Source: Pseudogemmobacter humi
Lineage (GTDB): Bacteria; Pseudomonadota; Alphaproteobacteria; Rhodobacterales; Rhodobacteraceae
Direction: 5' to 3'
NCBI RefSeq assembly: GCF_900609055.1
Contig: NZ_UXAW01000048.1
Coordinates: 186,001-250,000, forward strand
Length of the DNA stretch: 64,000 nt
Shown: positions 34,821 through 44,175 of the stretch, in pieces
Layout of the letters: every line of letters begins with the position of its first letter
Numbering within the stretch: position 1 is the first letter of the stretch
The notes under the pieces: model-generated
The model's database searches: none
The model's input: the letters and a program-made list of their open reading frames with translations, nothing else
What the model was told of the DNA's origin: nothing
Translations under genes and position numbers: made by a program

Positions 34821-34970
34821 ATGGCCCAGCACGACCACAGCGAACATCAGCACGGCTCGATGAACATCCGCGCGCATGAAAAGACCTTCCACGGCTTCCT
34901 CCGGCTGGTGAACTGGAGCCTGGTGGTGATTTTCGTGGTGCTGGTCTTCCTCGCACTGACCGGGGCCTGA
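34821..34970 (+). CDS. aa3-type cytochrome c oxidase subunit IV
   Basis: 49 aa from ATG 34821. A hydrophilic, His-rich N-terminus (MAQHDHSEHQHGSMNIRAHE) is followed by KTFHGFLRLVNWS and a single membrane helix (VVIFVVLVFLALTG). This is the pattern of the small bacterial aa3 oxidase subunit IV described from Paracoccus and Rhodobacter, a one-helix peptide packed against subunits I and III. No other oxidase genes are nearby, as is usual for this peptide. GGGAATGAGACAGCG upstream provides a weak ribosome site. Confidence 0.85.
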   Translation: MAQHDHSEHQHGSMNIRAHEKTFHGFLRLVNWSLVVIFVVLVFLALTGA

Positions 34971-35017
34971 TCCGCGCGGGCGGGCAAGGCGCCGGACAAG
35001 ATCCCCGGAGACAAGAT

Positions 35018-35647
35018 ATGTTGCGTGTGATTGCGGCGGTTTCGGTCGCTCTGACTCTGGCCGGGTGCGGCGGCGAATCGCTCTGGGCCAGCGACGAGGA
35101 GGTGGCGCGCGCGGTCTATGTCGCGCCTCCGCCGCCCTCGGTGACGCTGTTTACGGTGATCAACGGACGCACCGGCGCGGGCGCGCATACGGGTCTTCTG
35201 ATCAATGCCTCGCAAAGGGTGCTGTTCGATCCGGCGGGCACCTGGACCCATCCGGCCGCGCCCGAGCGCAACGACGTGCATTTCGGCATGACCGACCGGG
35301 TGGTGAATTTCTACCGCGACTACCACGCCCGCGACACCGCCGACGAGCATTTCTACATCATCGAACATACTCTGGTGCTTTCGCCCGGGACGGCCGAGCT
35401 GCTGATGCAGCGCGCGATGTCGAACGGCGCGGTGGCCAAGGCGAACTGCGCCAATTCGATCTCGGCGATCCTGCGCGACGTGCCCGGGTTCGAGAGCCTG
35501 CCGCAGACGTATTTCCCCAAGAAGCTGGGCGCGGCTTTCGGCGCTCTGCCCGGCGTGACCGAGCGCATCGTCACCGAAGAGAACGACAACCCCGGCGAGG
35601 GGCATGGCGTGGTGATGGTCGACAAGAAGGGCCGGCGGATCAACTGA
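35018..35647 (+). CDS. Lipoprotein with possible permuted papain-like (NlpC/P60/LRAT-type) fold
   Basis: 209 aa. The signal peptide has lipobox TLAGC (Cys about 17) and a proline-rich linker (APPPPS). The mature domain has GAGAHTGLLINASQRVLFD near its start and an NCANSISAIL motif about 90 residues later. His first, then Asn-Cys, is the order of circularly permuted papain-like proteins such as YiiX/LRAT. If so, His about 57 and Cys about 145 would be catalytic. No family name is certain; a conserved Rhodobacterales lipoprotein is the safe call. It is followed by mobA. Confidence 0.72.
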   Translation: MLRVIAAVSVALTLAGCGGESLWASDEEVARAVYVAPPPPSVTLFTVINGRTGAGAHTGLLINASQRVLFDPAGTWTHPAAPERNDVHFGMTDRVVNFYRDYHARDTADEHFYIIEHTLVLSPGTAELLMQRAMSNGAVAKANCANSISAILRDVPGFESLPQTYFPKKLGAAFGALPGVTERIVTEENDNPGEGHGVVMVDKKGRRIN

Positions 35648-35710
35648 GCCCGGGTTGCGGACGCCTGCCCCCGGGTGCAGGCTGTCCGCGGGCGGAAAAG
35701 GGGCGGGTCC

Positions 35711-36289
35711 GTGAGACTGTTTGCCGTTGTGCTGGCCGGGGGCGAGGGCCGCCGGATGGGGGGCGCCGACAAGGCGCTGCTGCCGCTCGGCGGGCGACCA
35801 CTCATCGCCCATGTGCTGGAACGGACCCTGCCGCAGGTCGAAAGCGTGGTGATTTCGGCCAATGGCGACCCGGCGCGGTTTTCGGCCTTTTCCCTGCCGG
35901 TTCTGCCTGATGACACCCCGATGGGGCCGCTGTCGGGGATCCTTGCCGCGCTGGAATACGCGCGGGGCGAGGGGGCGGATGCGGTGATTTCGGTGCCGGT
36001 GGATGCGCCGTTCCTGCCCTCGGACCTGGCGGCGCGGCTGACGGGCGCCGGGGGGGCGGCCTTTGCCCGGGCGGGCGGGCGCGATCACAATGCGACGGCG
36101 CTGTGGCCGGTGGCTCTGGCCGGGCCGCTCGCGGATTTCCTCGCCTCGGGCGCGAAGCCGAAGATCGCGGATTTCGCCGCCGCCCATGGGGCTGTGGCGG
36201 TGGATTTCCCCGATCCGGCAGCTTTCGAAAACCTCAACCGGCCCGAGGATCTGGCGCGGGCAGAGGCCCGGCCCGGGGGCAGGGCATGA
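35711..36289 (+). CDS. mobA: Molybdenum cofactor guanylyltransferase MobA
   Basis: 192 aa with a GTG start at 35711. The nucleotide-binding loop LAGGEGRRMGGADKALLPLG (about 7-26), the PMGPLSGILAAL segment and VDAPFLPSDLA are diagnostic. It links GMP to molybdopterin to make bis-MGD for DMSO-reductase-type enzymes. The ATG of mobB overlaps its stop (ATGA), so the two are coupled. Confidence 0.93.
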   Translation: MRLFAVVLAGGEGRRMGGADKALLPLGGRPLIAHVLERTLPQVESVVISANGDPARFSAFSLPVLPDDTPMGPLSGILAALEYARGEGADAVISVPVDAPFLPSDLAARLTGAGGAAFARAGGRDHNATALWPVALAGPLADFLASGAKPKIADFAAAHGAVAVDFPDPAAFENLNRPEDLARAEARPGGRA

Positions 36290-36786
36290 GGATCTACGGC
36301 GTCATCGGCTGGCAGAACAGCGGCAAGACCACGCTGATGGAGCGGCTGGTGGCCGATATCACCGCGCGGGGCTTCAGCGTCTCCACCGTGAAACACGTCC
36401 ACCACGATGTCGATCTCGACCGCCCCGGCAAGGACACATACCGCCACCGCGAGGCGGGCGCGCGCGAGGTTGTGCTGGCCTCGGTGAAGCGCTTCGCCAT
36501 CCTGCGCGAGCATCGCGGCCCCGAGCCGGATCTGCGCGAGGTGCTGGCGCGGCTGGCCCCGGTCGATCTGGTGCTGGTCGAGGGCTACAAACGCGATGCC
36601 CATCCCAAGATCGAGGTCTGGCGCGAGGGCGTCACTGATCGCGCGCTGATCCAGCCCGGCGATCCGCTGGTGCGCGCGGTGGCGACGGATGCGCCGCTTG
36701 CCGGGCTGACGGTGCCGGTGCTCGACCTGAACGAGGCCGCGCGGGTCGCGGATTTCATTCTGCGCGAGACGGGTCTTGCCGGCTGA
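36286..36786 (+). CDS. mobB: Molybdopterin-guanine dinucleotide biosynthesis adapter MobB
   Basis: 166 aa. Walker A GWQNSGKTTLMERLV (about 8-22), VKHVHHDVDLDRPGKDTYRH and LVEGYKRDAHPKIEVWR are MobB hallmarks. It is a GTP-binding helper of MobA in cofactor maturation. It overlaps mobA by 4 nt and the acetyltransferase by 11 nt. Confidence 0.93.
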   Translation: MRIYGVIGWQNSGKTTLMERLVADITARGFSVSTVKHVHHDVDLDRPGKDTYRHREAGAREVVLASVKRFAILREHRGPEPDLREVLARLAPVDLVLVEGYKRDAHPKIEVWREGVTDRALIQPGDPLVRAVATDAPLAGLTVPVLDLNEAARVADFILRETGLAG

Positions 36787-37369
36787 GGGCGTCACCATCC
36801 GGCGCGGCTTTCCGCCCGGAGAGCGCGACAGGGCGGCGCGGGTCTATTGGGAGGCCTTCGGCGGCAAGCTGAGCCGGGTGATGGGGCCGGATGCGCGGGC
36901 GCTGGAATTCCTGCGCGCGGGCCTGCGTCCGGATCATTGTTTCTCGGCGCTGGACGGGCAGGGGCGGGTGATCGGGCTGGCCGGGTTCAAGACGCCGCAG
37001 GGCAGTTTCTCGGCCGGAACCCGGGCCGATCTGCGCCGGATCTACGGCCGGATCGGCGCGGTCTGGCGGCTGGCTTTGCTGCGTCTGCTGATTGATGAGA
37101 TCGACAACCGCCGGTTCCTGATCGACGGCATCGCGGTGACGGAACACGCCCGCAGCCGGGGCATCGGCGCCGCGCTGCTGGCCGAGTTGTGCGCCGAGGC
37201 ACGGCGGCGCGGCTATGAGGCGGTCCGGCTGGAGGTGATCGAGACCAACACCCGCGCCAGGGCGCTTTATGAGCGCGAGGGCTTCGTCGCCACCCGCACC
37301 GAGCGGATGGGGCTGCTGCGCTACGCCTTCGGCTTCAGGGCGGCGACGACGATGATCCGCCCGCTTTAG
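36776..37369 (+). CDS. GNAT-family N-acetyltransferase
   Basis: 197 aa from a TTG at 36776 inside the mobB end. The GNAT acetyl-CoA loop is ARSRGIGAALLAELCAEARR (about 124-143), followed by RLEVIETNTRARALYEREGF, which is the typical motif A/B arrangement. The N-terminal half contains a variable region that sets the substrate, which is unknown. Its overlap with mobB suggests co-expression but no clear metabolic link. Confidence 0.83.
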   Translation: MPAEGVTIRRGFPPGERDRAARVYWEAFGGKLSRVMGPDARALEFLRAGLRPDHCFSALDGQGRVIGLAGFKTPQGSFSAGTRADLRRIYGRIGAVWRLALLRLLIDEIDNRRFLIDGIAVTEHARSRGIGAALLAELCAEARRRGYEAVRLEVIETNTRARALYEREGFVATRTERMGLLRYAFGFRAATTMIRPL

Positions 37370-37371
37370 CC

Positions 37372-38397
37372 CTAGTCGAACACCCCGGCGACCCGGCCGA
37401 AGATCATGAAGGCCCGCGCGGTGCGGGTATCGGCGAATGCCGCGATCTCGGCGTCGGAGGCGTTCTTCTCGAAGGCCTGGAACAGCCGGTCGAAGGTGCG
37501 CAGGAAGTGATGCGCGGCGTCGCGGAAGATGGTGTCCTCGCGCATCCGGCTGGCGGTCAGCGCCAGCGAGGAACGGTCGCGGATGCCCCCCACCGCGGCC
37601 ACGCCGCGCCCGCGCTCGCCGCCGGCGAAGCGGCGCCACAGGTCGGGGTGGCACATCTCGGGGCGAAGGTCGTCCATATAGATCCCCTCCTGGCTGAGCA
37701 GCGTCAGCACGTCCTGGGCGGCGCGGATCAGCCTGGCGACCTCGCGGTCTTCCAGCGCAAGGCGCAGGGCGCGGAAACCGGCCTTGTCCTCGGGGCTTTC
37801 GGGGAATTGCAGCGCGGCGATGAAATCGCCCATCGACAAGGGCGCGCGCAAAGCCTCGGCCGGGGTGCCGAGCGCAAGGCCCGGCTGTTCGGCCTCGGGT
37901 TCAGGGCGCGGCGCGGCCAGCGCGGCGCGGCGGTCGGCCGAGGGCACCGACAGCGCGGCATCGCGCCGGGTGGAAAACGTCGCCAGCACCGAACCCGCCT
38001 CGCGCGTGGCCTGGGCGATCTCGTCGAGTTTCTTCTCGACCGAGGGGCGGATCGCGGCGGCCTGCACCTGCTGCGCGGTCTGCATGTAGGAATTGCGCAT
38101 CGCCTCGACCGAGGCATGCAGCCGTGCGGCCTCGGCCCGCAGATCGCGGACCGAGCGCAGGGTGATCACCGCCACCCAGATCAGCACCAGCGGCAGGAAC
38201 AGGATCAGCAGCGTCATCACGAGGCCAAGGGTGCGCGTCTCGTCGCCCGGTGGCGAGGCGAAGATCCAGGCCAGCACCGCCACCACCCAGATCCCCGACA
38301 TCACCCCCGCCGCGATTTCGGTCACGGGCGAACGGCGCTGCGGCGCGGGGGCGCCGGAATGCGGGGGGGCGGTCATGTCCTGATCTTTCACCGGCAT
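37372..38397 (-). CDS. Membrane protein with coiled coil, unknown function
   Basis: 341 aa. Two hydrophobic helices (about 25-47 and 56-80) are followed by a helical segment VRDLRAEAARLHASVEAMRN that should form a coiled coil, then a Pro/Glu/Ala-rich linker and a C-terminal helical domain (about 190-341) containing GIYMDDLRPEMCHPDLWRRF. It is 12 nt downstream of greA, so probably co-transcribed. I recall homologues only as hypothetical Rhodobacterales proteins. The stop is 2 nt from the convergent acetyltransferase stop. Confidence 0.75.
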   Translation of the reverse strand: MPVKDQDMTAPPHSGAPAPQRRSPVTEIAAGVMSGIWVVAVLAWIFASPPGDETRTLGLVMTLLILFLPLVLIWVAVITLRSVRDLRAEAARLHASVEAMRNSYMQTAQQVQAAAIRPSVEKKLDEIAQATREAGSVLATFSTRRDAALSVPSADRRAALAAPRPEPEAEQPGLALGTPAEALRAPLSMGDFIAALQFPESPEDKAGFRALRLALEDREVARLIRAAQDVLTLLSQEGIYMDDLRPEMCHPDLWRRFAGGERGRGVAAVGGIRDRSSLALTASRMREDTIFRDAAHHFLRTFDRLFQAFEKNASDAEIAAFADTRTARAFMIFGRVAGVFD

Positions 38398-38409
38398 CCG
38401 GCCCCCGCC

Positions 38410-38880
38410 TCAGACGTAGCGCACCGAAAGGATTTCGTAGCTTTTCTGCCCGCCGGGGGTGGTGACCTCGACGCTGTCGCCTTCCTCTTTGCCGATCAGC
38501 GCGCGCGCGATCGGCGAGCGGACGTTCAGCAGCCCGGCCTCGATATTGGCCTCGACCTCGCCGACGATCTGCCAGGTCTTTTCCTCGTCGGTGTCCTCGT
38601 CGACCACGGTCACGGTGGCGCCGAATTTCACCCCGCCCGAGAAGTGGCTCGGGTCGATCACCTCGGCCAGCGAGATGATGCCTTCAAGCTCTTTGATCCG
38701 GCCCTCGATGAAGCCCTGCTTTTCACGCGCGGCGTGATATTCGGCATTCTCCGACAGGTCGCCGTGAGCCCGGGCCTCGGCAATGTCGTGGATGATCGCG
38801 GGACGCGCCTCCGATTTAAGCTGCTTCAGTTCCGCATCCAGTGCATCGAACCCACGCCGCGTTACCGGGATTTTTTCCAT
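38410..38880 (-). CDS. greA: Transcription elongation factor GreA
   Basis: 156 aa, standard length. The N-terminal coiled coil ([20 protein letters not shown] to [11 protein letters not shown]) carries the acidic tip, and the C-terminal FKBP-like domain has [12 protein letters not shown] and [23 protein letters not shown]. GreA stimulates cleavage of backtracked transcripts by RNA polymerase. The adjoining membrane-protein gene lies downstream. Confidence 0.96.
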   Translation of the reverse strand: MEKIPVTRRGFDALDAELKQLKSEARPAIIHDIAEARAHGDLSENAEYHAAREKQGFIEGRIKELEGIISLAEVIDPSHFSGGVKFGATVTVVDEDTDEEKTWQIVGEVEANIEAGLLNVRSPIARALIGKEEGDSVEVTTPGGQKSYEILSVRYV

Positions 38881-39196
38881 AGCTATGCCGTCACTTTAAA
38901 AAACAGAAGCCACGATCCGGTCGCCCGGATCATGACTTCACGCCTCGGTCAGAGGCAACCTCACCCGATGGGCGAGGAAAAAGCAAGGGCCATGGCAGCG
39001 GCGATGCGCGGCCTGTCGCTTGCGGACCGGATCATGCCGCCCTGCTTGCGGCTGCCGGCGTGATGTTGCGTCACGGTTGACGTCGGGTTGCCCTTCGGGC
39101 AATCACGGGGCGCCCGGGGGAATGGGGCGCCGACAGGAAGTGCCAGCCAAGGACGTGCGGTGTGATAAACCGCCGCAGAAGCAAGAAGGAAGCGCC
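38881..39196. other. 316-nt intergenic region between greA and ETF-QO
   Basis: This divergent promoter region shows no gene I would defend. It holds a small inverted repeat ATCCGG-TCGC-CCGGAT at 38915-38930 near greA and a TTGCCC-TTC-GGGCAA hairpin around 39089-39103. A 43-codon frame from ATG 38932 lacks a ribosome site and looks accidental. Confidence 0.5.
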
Positions 39197-40846
39197 ATGA
39201 CCGGGATCACCCGCGAGTCGATGGAATATGATGTTGTGATCGTGGGGGCCGGGCCTTCGGGCCTTGCGGCCGCGATCCGGCTGAAGCAACTCGACCCCGA
39301 TCTGTCGGTGGTGGTCCTGGAGAAGGGCTCCGAGGTCGGCGCGCATATCCTTTCGGGCGCGGTGCTCGACCCTTCGGGGCTGGATGCGCTGCTGCCCGAC
39401 TGGCGGGAGATGGACGCGCCCATCAGGGTGCCGGTGAAGCACGATAATTTCTACCTGCTCGGGCCGGCGGGGCAGATCCGCATCCCGAATTTCCCGATGC
39501 CGCCCCTGATGAACAATCACGGCAATTACATCGTCTCGATGGCCAATGTCTGCCGCTGGATGGCGGGCGTGGCCGAGGGGCTCGGCGTCGAGATCTTCCC
39601 CGGCATGGCCTGTTCGCAGCTGGTTTACGACGGCGACCGTGTGGCCGGTGTGGTCGCGGGCGAGTTCGGGCTGGACCCGGAGACCGCCGAACCCGGCCCC
39701 TCCTACGAGCCGGGAATGGAGCTGCGCGGCAAATACGTCTTCCTCTCGGAAGGCGTGCGCGGCAGCCTCGCGAAAGAGGTGATGGCGAAATACGATCTTT
39801 CCGCCGGCCATTGCCCGCAGAAATTCGGCCTCGGCATGAAGGAAATCTGGGAGATCGACCCGGAAAAGCACAAGGAAGGCACGGTCACCCATACGATGGG
39901 CTGGCCGCTCGGCAAGAACGCGGGCGGCGGATCGTTCATCTATCACCTTGAGAACAATCAGGTTTATGTGGGATTCGTGGTTCACCTGAACTACAAGAAC
40001 CCGCATCTCTACCCTTACGCCGAGTTCCAGCGCTTCAAGCACCATCCGATGGTGGCGGAGCTTTTGAAAGGCGGCAAGCGGGTGGCTTACGGCGCGCGGG
40101 CGATTTCCGAGGGCGGCTGGCAGTCGATTCCGAAACTGGTGGCGCCTGGGGTGGCGTTGCTGGGCTGCTCGGCGGGGCTGGTGAACGTGCCCCGGATCAA
40201 GGGCAACCACAACGCCATGCTTTCCGGCAAGGCCGCGGCCGAGGCGGCGCATGCCGCGATCAAGGCGGGCCGGATGGGCGACGAGCTGTCGGATTACGAG
40301 GCCGACGTGCGCGGCGGCGCCATCGGGGCCGATCTGAAGAAGGTCAGGAACGTCAAGCCGATGTGGTCGAAATGGGGCCTCACTGCCTCGCTGGTCTTCG
40401 GCGGGCTCGACATGTGGACCAACAACCTGTTCGGCTTCTCGCTGTTCGGCACGCTGAAACACGGCAAGTCTGATGCGGCCGCGACCGGCAAGGCGGCGGA
40501 TTACCGGAAGATCGACTATCCCAAAGCCGATGGCGTTCTGTCCTTCGACCGGCTGACCAATGTGGCCTATTCCTTCACCAACCACGACGAGAACCAGCCC
40601 GCCCATCTGCGGTTGAAAGACCCGTCGATCCCGATCGCGGTGAACCTGCCGCTCTATGCCGAACCCGCGCAGCGCTATTGCCCGGCGGGGGTGTATGAGG
40701 TGCTGGGCGAGGGCGCGGAGGCCACTTTCCGCATCAACTTCCAGAACTGCGTCCACTGCAAGACCTGCGACATCAAGGACCCCAGCCAGAACATCGTCTG
40801 GACCACGCCGATGGGCGGCGGGGGGCCGAACTATCCGAATATGTGA
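39197..40846 (+). CDS. Electron transfer flavoprotein-ubiquinone oxidoreductase
   Basis: 549 aa from ATG 39197, with AAGGAAG upstream. The FAD-binding N-terminus VVIVGAGPSGLAAAIRLKQ, the GxEVGAHILSGAVLDP segment and the C-terminal 4Fe-4S motif region (YCPAGVYEV ... NCVHCKTCDIKDP) match ETF-QO. It passes electrons from acyl-CoA and other flavin dehydrogenases via ETF to ubiquinone at the inner membrane. A DUF1493-like gene follows with a one-base stop/start overlap. Confidence 0.96.
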   Translation: MTGITRESMEYDVVIVGAGPSGLAAAIRLKQLDPDLSVVVLEKGSEVGAHILSGAVLDPSGLDALLPDWREMDAPIRVPVKHDNFYLLGPAGQIRIPNFPMPPLMNNHGNYIVSMANVCRWMAGVAEGLGVEIFPGMACSQLVYDGDRVAGVVAGEFGLDPETAEPGPSYEPGMELRGKYVFLSEGVRGSLAKEVMAKYDLSAGHCPQKFGLGMKEIWEIDPEKHKEGTVTHTMGWPLGKNAGGGSFIYHLENNQVYVGFVVHLNYKNPHLYPYAEFQRFKHHPMVAELLKGGKRVAYGARAISEGGWQSIPKLVAPGVALLGCSAGLVNVPRIKGNHNAMLSGKAAAEAAHAAIKAGRMGDELSDYEADVRGGAIGADLKKVRNVKPMWSKWGLTASLVFGGLDMWTNNLFGFSLFGTLKHGKSDAAATGKAADYRKIDYPKADGVLSFDRLTNVAYSFTNHDENQPAHLRLKDPSIPIAVNLPLYAEPAQRYCPAGVYEVLGEGAEATFRINFQNCVHCKTCDIKDPSQNIVWTTPMGGGGPNYPNM

Positions 40847-41304
40847 TGGTCAGCGAGGCGGAAGTCCTCGCCTGGCTTCAGCCTCATATCTCCCGGGGCG
40901 CTGAACCCGACCCCGGGGATATTCTCGGCTCGCTTCGCTGTGATGGCGACAACGCGAGCGAATTGTTCGAGGATTTCGCCGAACGCTTTGGCGTGGATCT
41001 CAGGAATTTCGAGCCCTGGCTTTACTATATCGCCGATGAGCCGCCAGTTCGCAGGCGCTGGCATGCGGTCGATCCCGAAACCGGTGCAGAGCTGCCGCTG
41101 TTTCCGATCACGGTGCAGGATTTCGTCACCGCCGCCGGGGCCGGGGTCTGGAACAAGACGCATCCGCCGCATCGGTTCGAGCGTTACCCGTTTTTGCGGG
41201 ACCGGGCCGCGATCAGGCGCTGGATTCGTATGGCTCTCGTCTGTGTTCTGTTGGTCGTTCTTTTCGTATTTCCGGATGATCCCGGCGTATTCCTCGCCCG
41301 CTGA
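40846..41304 (+). CDS. DUF1493-like protein with C-terminal membrane helix
   Basis: 152 aa from ATG 40846, whose A is the last base of the ETF-QO stop (TGATG). An acidic N-terminal domain with LGSLRCDGDNASELFEDFAE and FGVDLRNFEPWLYYIADEPP resembles DUF1493, followed by PLFPITVQDFVTAAGAGVW. The C-terminus is one hydrophobic helix (MALVCVLLVVLFVF). The protein would be membrane-tethered with its domain likely in the cytoplasm. Function unknown; DUF1493 assignment is from memory. Confidence 0.72.
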   Translation: MVSEAEVLAWLQPHISRGAEPDPGDILGSLRCDGDNASELFEDFAERFGVDLRNFEPWLYYIADEPPVRRRWHAVDPETGAELPLFPITVQDFVTAAGAGVWNKTHPPHRFERYPFLRDRAAIRRWIRMALVCVLLVVLFVFPDDPGVFLAR

Positions 41305-41490
41305 CCCCTGTCTCACGAAGAGTTCACCCTCAAGGGCCCTCTGGCCGCGGATCCCCGCACCGATCCGAAGCGCGCCGCATTGCACGCGGCAAAACGGGGC
41401 GTTAGCTTTGCGCCTGCACAGGCGCGTCAGACTGGCCCGGTGAAGCGGGGCAGGATCGCAATGGCCTCGTCCTGTGGCAGGCCAAGGAGT

Positions 41491-43260
41491 ATGTCCGCGA
41501 TGATCCGTTCCCTGCTTCTGCTGACCACGGCGCTTGGATTCAGCCTGGGGCTGGCCGTGCCGCTTGCGGCGCAGGAGGCAAGCGTGAGCCCCGCGCCCGA
41601 ACCTCTGGCGAGTGTCGATGCCGGGGCCTATCTCGCCGCGCGCAATGCCGAGGCGACGGGGGATTTCCGTGCGGCCGCCGCCTGGTTCGGCCAGGCGCTG
41701 CTGGCCGACCCGGACAATCCGCTGATCATGGATGGCGCGATCTTCGCGCGGCTCAGCCTGGGTGAGATTGTGGCGGCGGCAGAGATCGCCGACCGCCGCC
41801 GCGGTCTGCCGGACCTTCCCGCCAGCCAGCTTGCCGATTACGCCACCATCGCGCGGGATGCGCAGAACGGCGATTACGCCGCCGTCAGCAAGGCGCTTCA
41901 GAGCGGCCAGTCGATCGGGCCGATGGTCGACAGCCTGGCCCTCGGATGGGCCGCCATTGGCCAGGGCAACATGACCGATGCGCTGAAGGATTTCGACCGG
42001 ATCGCCGCCACCCGGGGCCTTGAGGCCTACGGGCTTTATCACAAGGCGCTGGCGCTGGCGCTGGCCGGGGATTTCGAGGGCGCCGACCGCGTCCTCTCGG
42101 ACGAGGGGCTGGGGCTGAACCAGCGCGGCGTGCTGGCCCATGCGCAGATCCTGTCGCAGCTGGGGCGCAACCCGGATGCGGTCGCGCTGCTGGACAGGAA
42201 CTGGCTTCCCGGCAGCGAGCCGGTGGCCGATGCGCTGCGCGCGCGGCTCGAAGCGGGCGAGGCGGTGCCGTTCGATACGGTGCGCGACGCGCGCGAGGGG
42301 CTGGCCGAGGTGTTCTGGTCGCTGGCGACGCTGCTCAGCCGCGATGCCGATCCGGCCTATACGCTGCTGAACTGCCGCATCGCCGCGGCGCTGAAACCTG
42401 ATCATTCGGATGCGGTGCTGCTCGGGGCGGCGATGCTTGAGGATCTGGGCGAATACGATCTGGCCGAAGAGGCCTATGCCACTTTCCCGCCCGACCACCC
42501 GACCTGGTATAACGCCCAGCTGGGCCGCGCCGATGCGCTTTATGCCGCGGGCCGCGCCGATGCGGCGGTCGAGGCTCTGCGCGCGCTGACCCGCAGCCAT
42601 GGCGAACTGGTGGTGGTGCAGGCCGCGCTCGGCGACATGCTGCGGCGCGAGGAACGCTGGGCCGAGGCGCGCGCCGCCTATGACACCGCGGCGGCGCTGT
42701 TGCCGGAAACCCCGCCGCCGGGGGCCTGGGTGTTGTTCTTCAGCCGGGCGATCACCAAGGAGCGCCAGGGGCTCTACGACGAGGCTGATCTCGATTTCCG
42801 CCGCTCGCTGGAGATCAACCCGGGCCGTCCCGAAGTGCTGAACTACCTCGGCTACAGCCTGGTCGAACGGGGGAAGAACCTCGACGAGGCGCTGGAGATG
42901 ATCCGCCAGGCGGTCGCCGCGCAGCCCGATGCGGGCTATATCATCGACAGCCTCGCCTGGGCCTATTTCACGCTCGGCCGCTATGAAGAGGCGCTTGAGC
43001 CGATGGAGAAGGCCTCGGTGCTGGAGCCGGTCGATCCGGTGGTGACCGACCATCTGGGCGATGTCTACTGGATGAACGGCCGCAAGCGCGAGGCCGAGTT
43101 CCAGTGGCACCGGGCCTTGTCCTATGGTCCCAGGGAAGACGACGCGGTCCGTATTCGCCGGAAGCTGGAGGTCGGGCTGGATGCGGTCATGGCCGATGAG
43201 GCCGGGAAAAAGCCCGCCACACAGGATGAGCCGGTGGATGAGAGCGCCGCCGGTAACTGA
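41491..43260 (+). CDS. Exported tetratricopeptide-repeat protein
   Basis: 589 aa from ATG 41491, with CCAAGGAG 4-9 nt upstream. The signal peptide [20 protein letters not shown] ends AAQ. TPR-like helical pairs run through most of the mature protein, clearest around residues 445-560 (for example [20 protein letters not shown] and [20 protein letters not shown]). It is probably periplasmic and a protein-interaction scaffold. Homologues next to ispE are frequent in alphaproteobacteria. The stop overlaps ispE by 23 nt. Confidence 0.88.
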   Translation: MSAMIRSLLLLTTALGFSLGLAVPLAAQEASVSPAPEPLASVDAGAYLAARNAEATGDFRAAAAWFGQALLADPDNPLIMDGAIFARLSLGEIVAAAEIADRRRGLPDLPASQLADYATIARDAQNGDYAAVSKALQSGQSIGPMVDSLALGWAAIGQGNMTDALKDFDRIAATRGLEAYGLYHKALALALAGDFEGADRVLSDEGLGLNQRGVLAHAQILSQLGRNPDAVALLDRNWLPGSEPVADALRARLEAGEAVPFDTVRDAREGLAEVFWSLATLLSRDADPAYTLLNCRIAAALKPDHSDAVLLGAAMLEDLGEYDLAEEAYATFPPDHPTWYNAQLGRADALYAAGRADAAVEALRALTRSHGELVVVQAALGDMLRREERWAEARAAYDTAAALLPETPPPGAWVLFFSRAITKERQGLYDEADLDFRRSLEINPGRPEVLNYLGYSLVERGKNLDEALEMIRQAVAAQPDAGYIIDSLAWAYFTLGRYEEALEPMEKASVLEPVDPVVTDHLGDVYWMNGRKREAEFQWHRALSYGPREDDAVRIRRKLEVGLDAVMADEAGKKPATQDEPVDESAAGN

Positions 43261-44092
43261 ATTCGCCCCTGCGAAGATCAATCTCTGCCTGCATGTGACG
43301 GGGCAGCGGGCGGACGGCTATCATCTTCTGGACAGTGTCGTGGCCTTCGCCGGGGTGGGGGACCGGCTGGAGGCCTCTCTGACGCTCGGGGAGGCCTCGC
43401 TGGCGCTCGGTGGGCCCTTCGGGCCGGAGCTGCCTGCCGGAGGCGACAATCTGGTGCTGCGGGCGGCGCGGGCGGTGGCGCCGGATCTGGCGCTGGCCTT
43501 CACGCTGGAGAAGAACCTGCCGCCGGCCTCGGGGATCGGCGGCGGCTCGGCCGATGCGGCGGCGGCGGTGCGGGCGGTCTTGCGGCTGCGAGGGGGCGCG
43601 GCGGACCCCGGCGTGGTGCAGGCGCTCGGCGCCGATGTGCCGGTCTGCCTCGCCTCGCGCCCGGCGCGGATGCGCGGGATCGGCGAGCGGCTTGATTTGC
43701 TGGAGCGCTTCCCCCCGGGCTGGATCGTGCTGGCCAATCCTCGGGTGGAAGTGCCGACGCCCGCCGTGTTCCGCGCCTTGTCGCGGAAGGAGAACCCGCC
43801 GCTGCCCGATGCACTGCCCCACTGGCCCGATATGGCGGCGCTGGCGGGCTGGCTGGCCTTGCAGCGTAACGATCTGGAGCCTCCGGCGCTGGCGGTCGCC
43901 CCGGTGATCGGCGAAGTGCTGATGATGCTGCGCGCGCAGGCGGGGCAGTTGCTCTCCCGGATGTCGGGCTCGGGCGCCACCTGTTTCGCGCTTTTCGCGG
44001 AAGAAGCGGCGGCGCGGGCCGCGGCGGCGGCGCTCACGGTAGCGCGGCCCGGCTGGTGGGTCGCGCCGGCGCCGCTTTACCCGGGCAACTGA
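43238..44092 (+). CDS. ispE: 4-diphosphocytidyl-2-C-methyl-D-erythritol kinase
   Basis: 284 aa from ATG 43238. GHMP-kinase motifs: [20 protein letters not shown] at the N-terminus, [20 protein letters not shown] (ATP loop, about 86-105) and [15 protein letters not shown] near the C-terminus. It phosphorylates CDP-ME in the MEP isoprenoid pathway. It overlaps the TPR gene by 23 nt. The convergent neighbour ispB also serves isoprenoid synthesis. Confidence 0.94.
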   Translation: MRAPPVTEFAPAKINLCLHVTGQRADGYHLLDSVVAFAGVGDRLEASLTLGEASLALGGPFGPELPAGGDNLVLRAARAVAPDLALAFTLEKNLPPASGIGGGSADAAAAVRAVLRLRGGAADPGVVQALGADVPVCLASRPARMRGIGERLDLLERFPPGWIVLANPRVEVPTPAVFRALSRKENPPLPDALPHWPDMAALAGWLALQRNDLEPPALAVAPVIGEVLMMLRAQAGQLLSRMSGSGATCFALFAEEAAARAAAAALTVARPGWWVAPAPLYPGN

Positions 44093-44120
44093 GGGCGGAA
44101 GCGGCGCGGGGGCCGCCGAA

Positions 44121-44174
44121 GATGCAGGTTCGAACCAATGCCGCCTGCATCCTCACCCCGTCTCCTTCGGAGAC
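44121..44174. terminator. Two short hairpins after ispE
   Basis: GATGCAGG (44121-44128) pairs with CCTGCATC (44144-44151), and GTCTCC-TTC-GGAGAC follows at 44160-44174. With the long repeat hairpin next to them they form a chain of three hairpins between the convergent ispE and polyprenyl synthase genes. No clear T-run follows the short ones, so a terminator role is tentative. Confidence 0.5.
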
Positions 44175-44175
44175 T

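Noticed and set aside
38932-39063. A 43-codon frame in the greA/ETF-QO gap.
   Set aside because: No ribosome site, no recognisable composition or motif; likely chance.
40831-43281. An 816-codon minus-strand frame opposite the DUF1493-like and TPR genes.
   Set aside because: Composition is that of a shadow frame; the + strand genes have signal peptide, TPR helices and ribosome sites.
44121-44151. A tRNA-like T-loop sequence, GGTTCGAACC, after ispE.
   Set aside because: There is no acceptor stem, anticodon arm or D-arm in register; the bases belong to a simple GATGCAGG hairpin.
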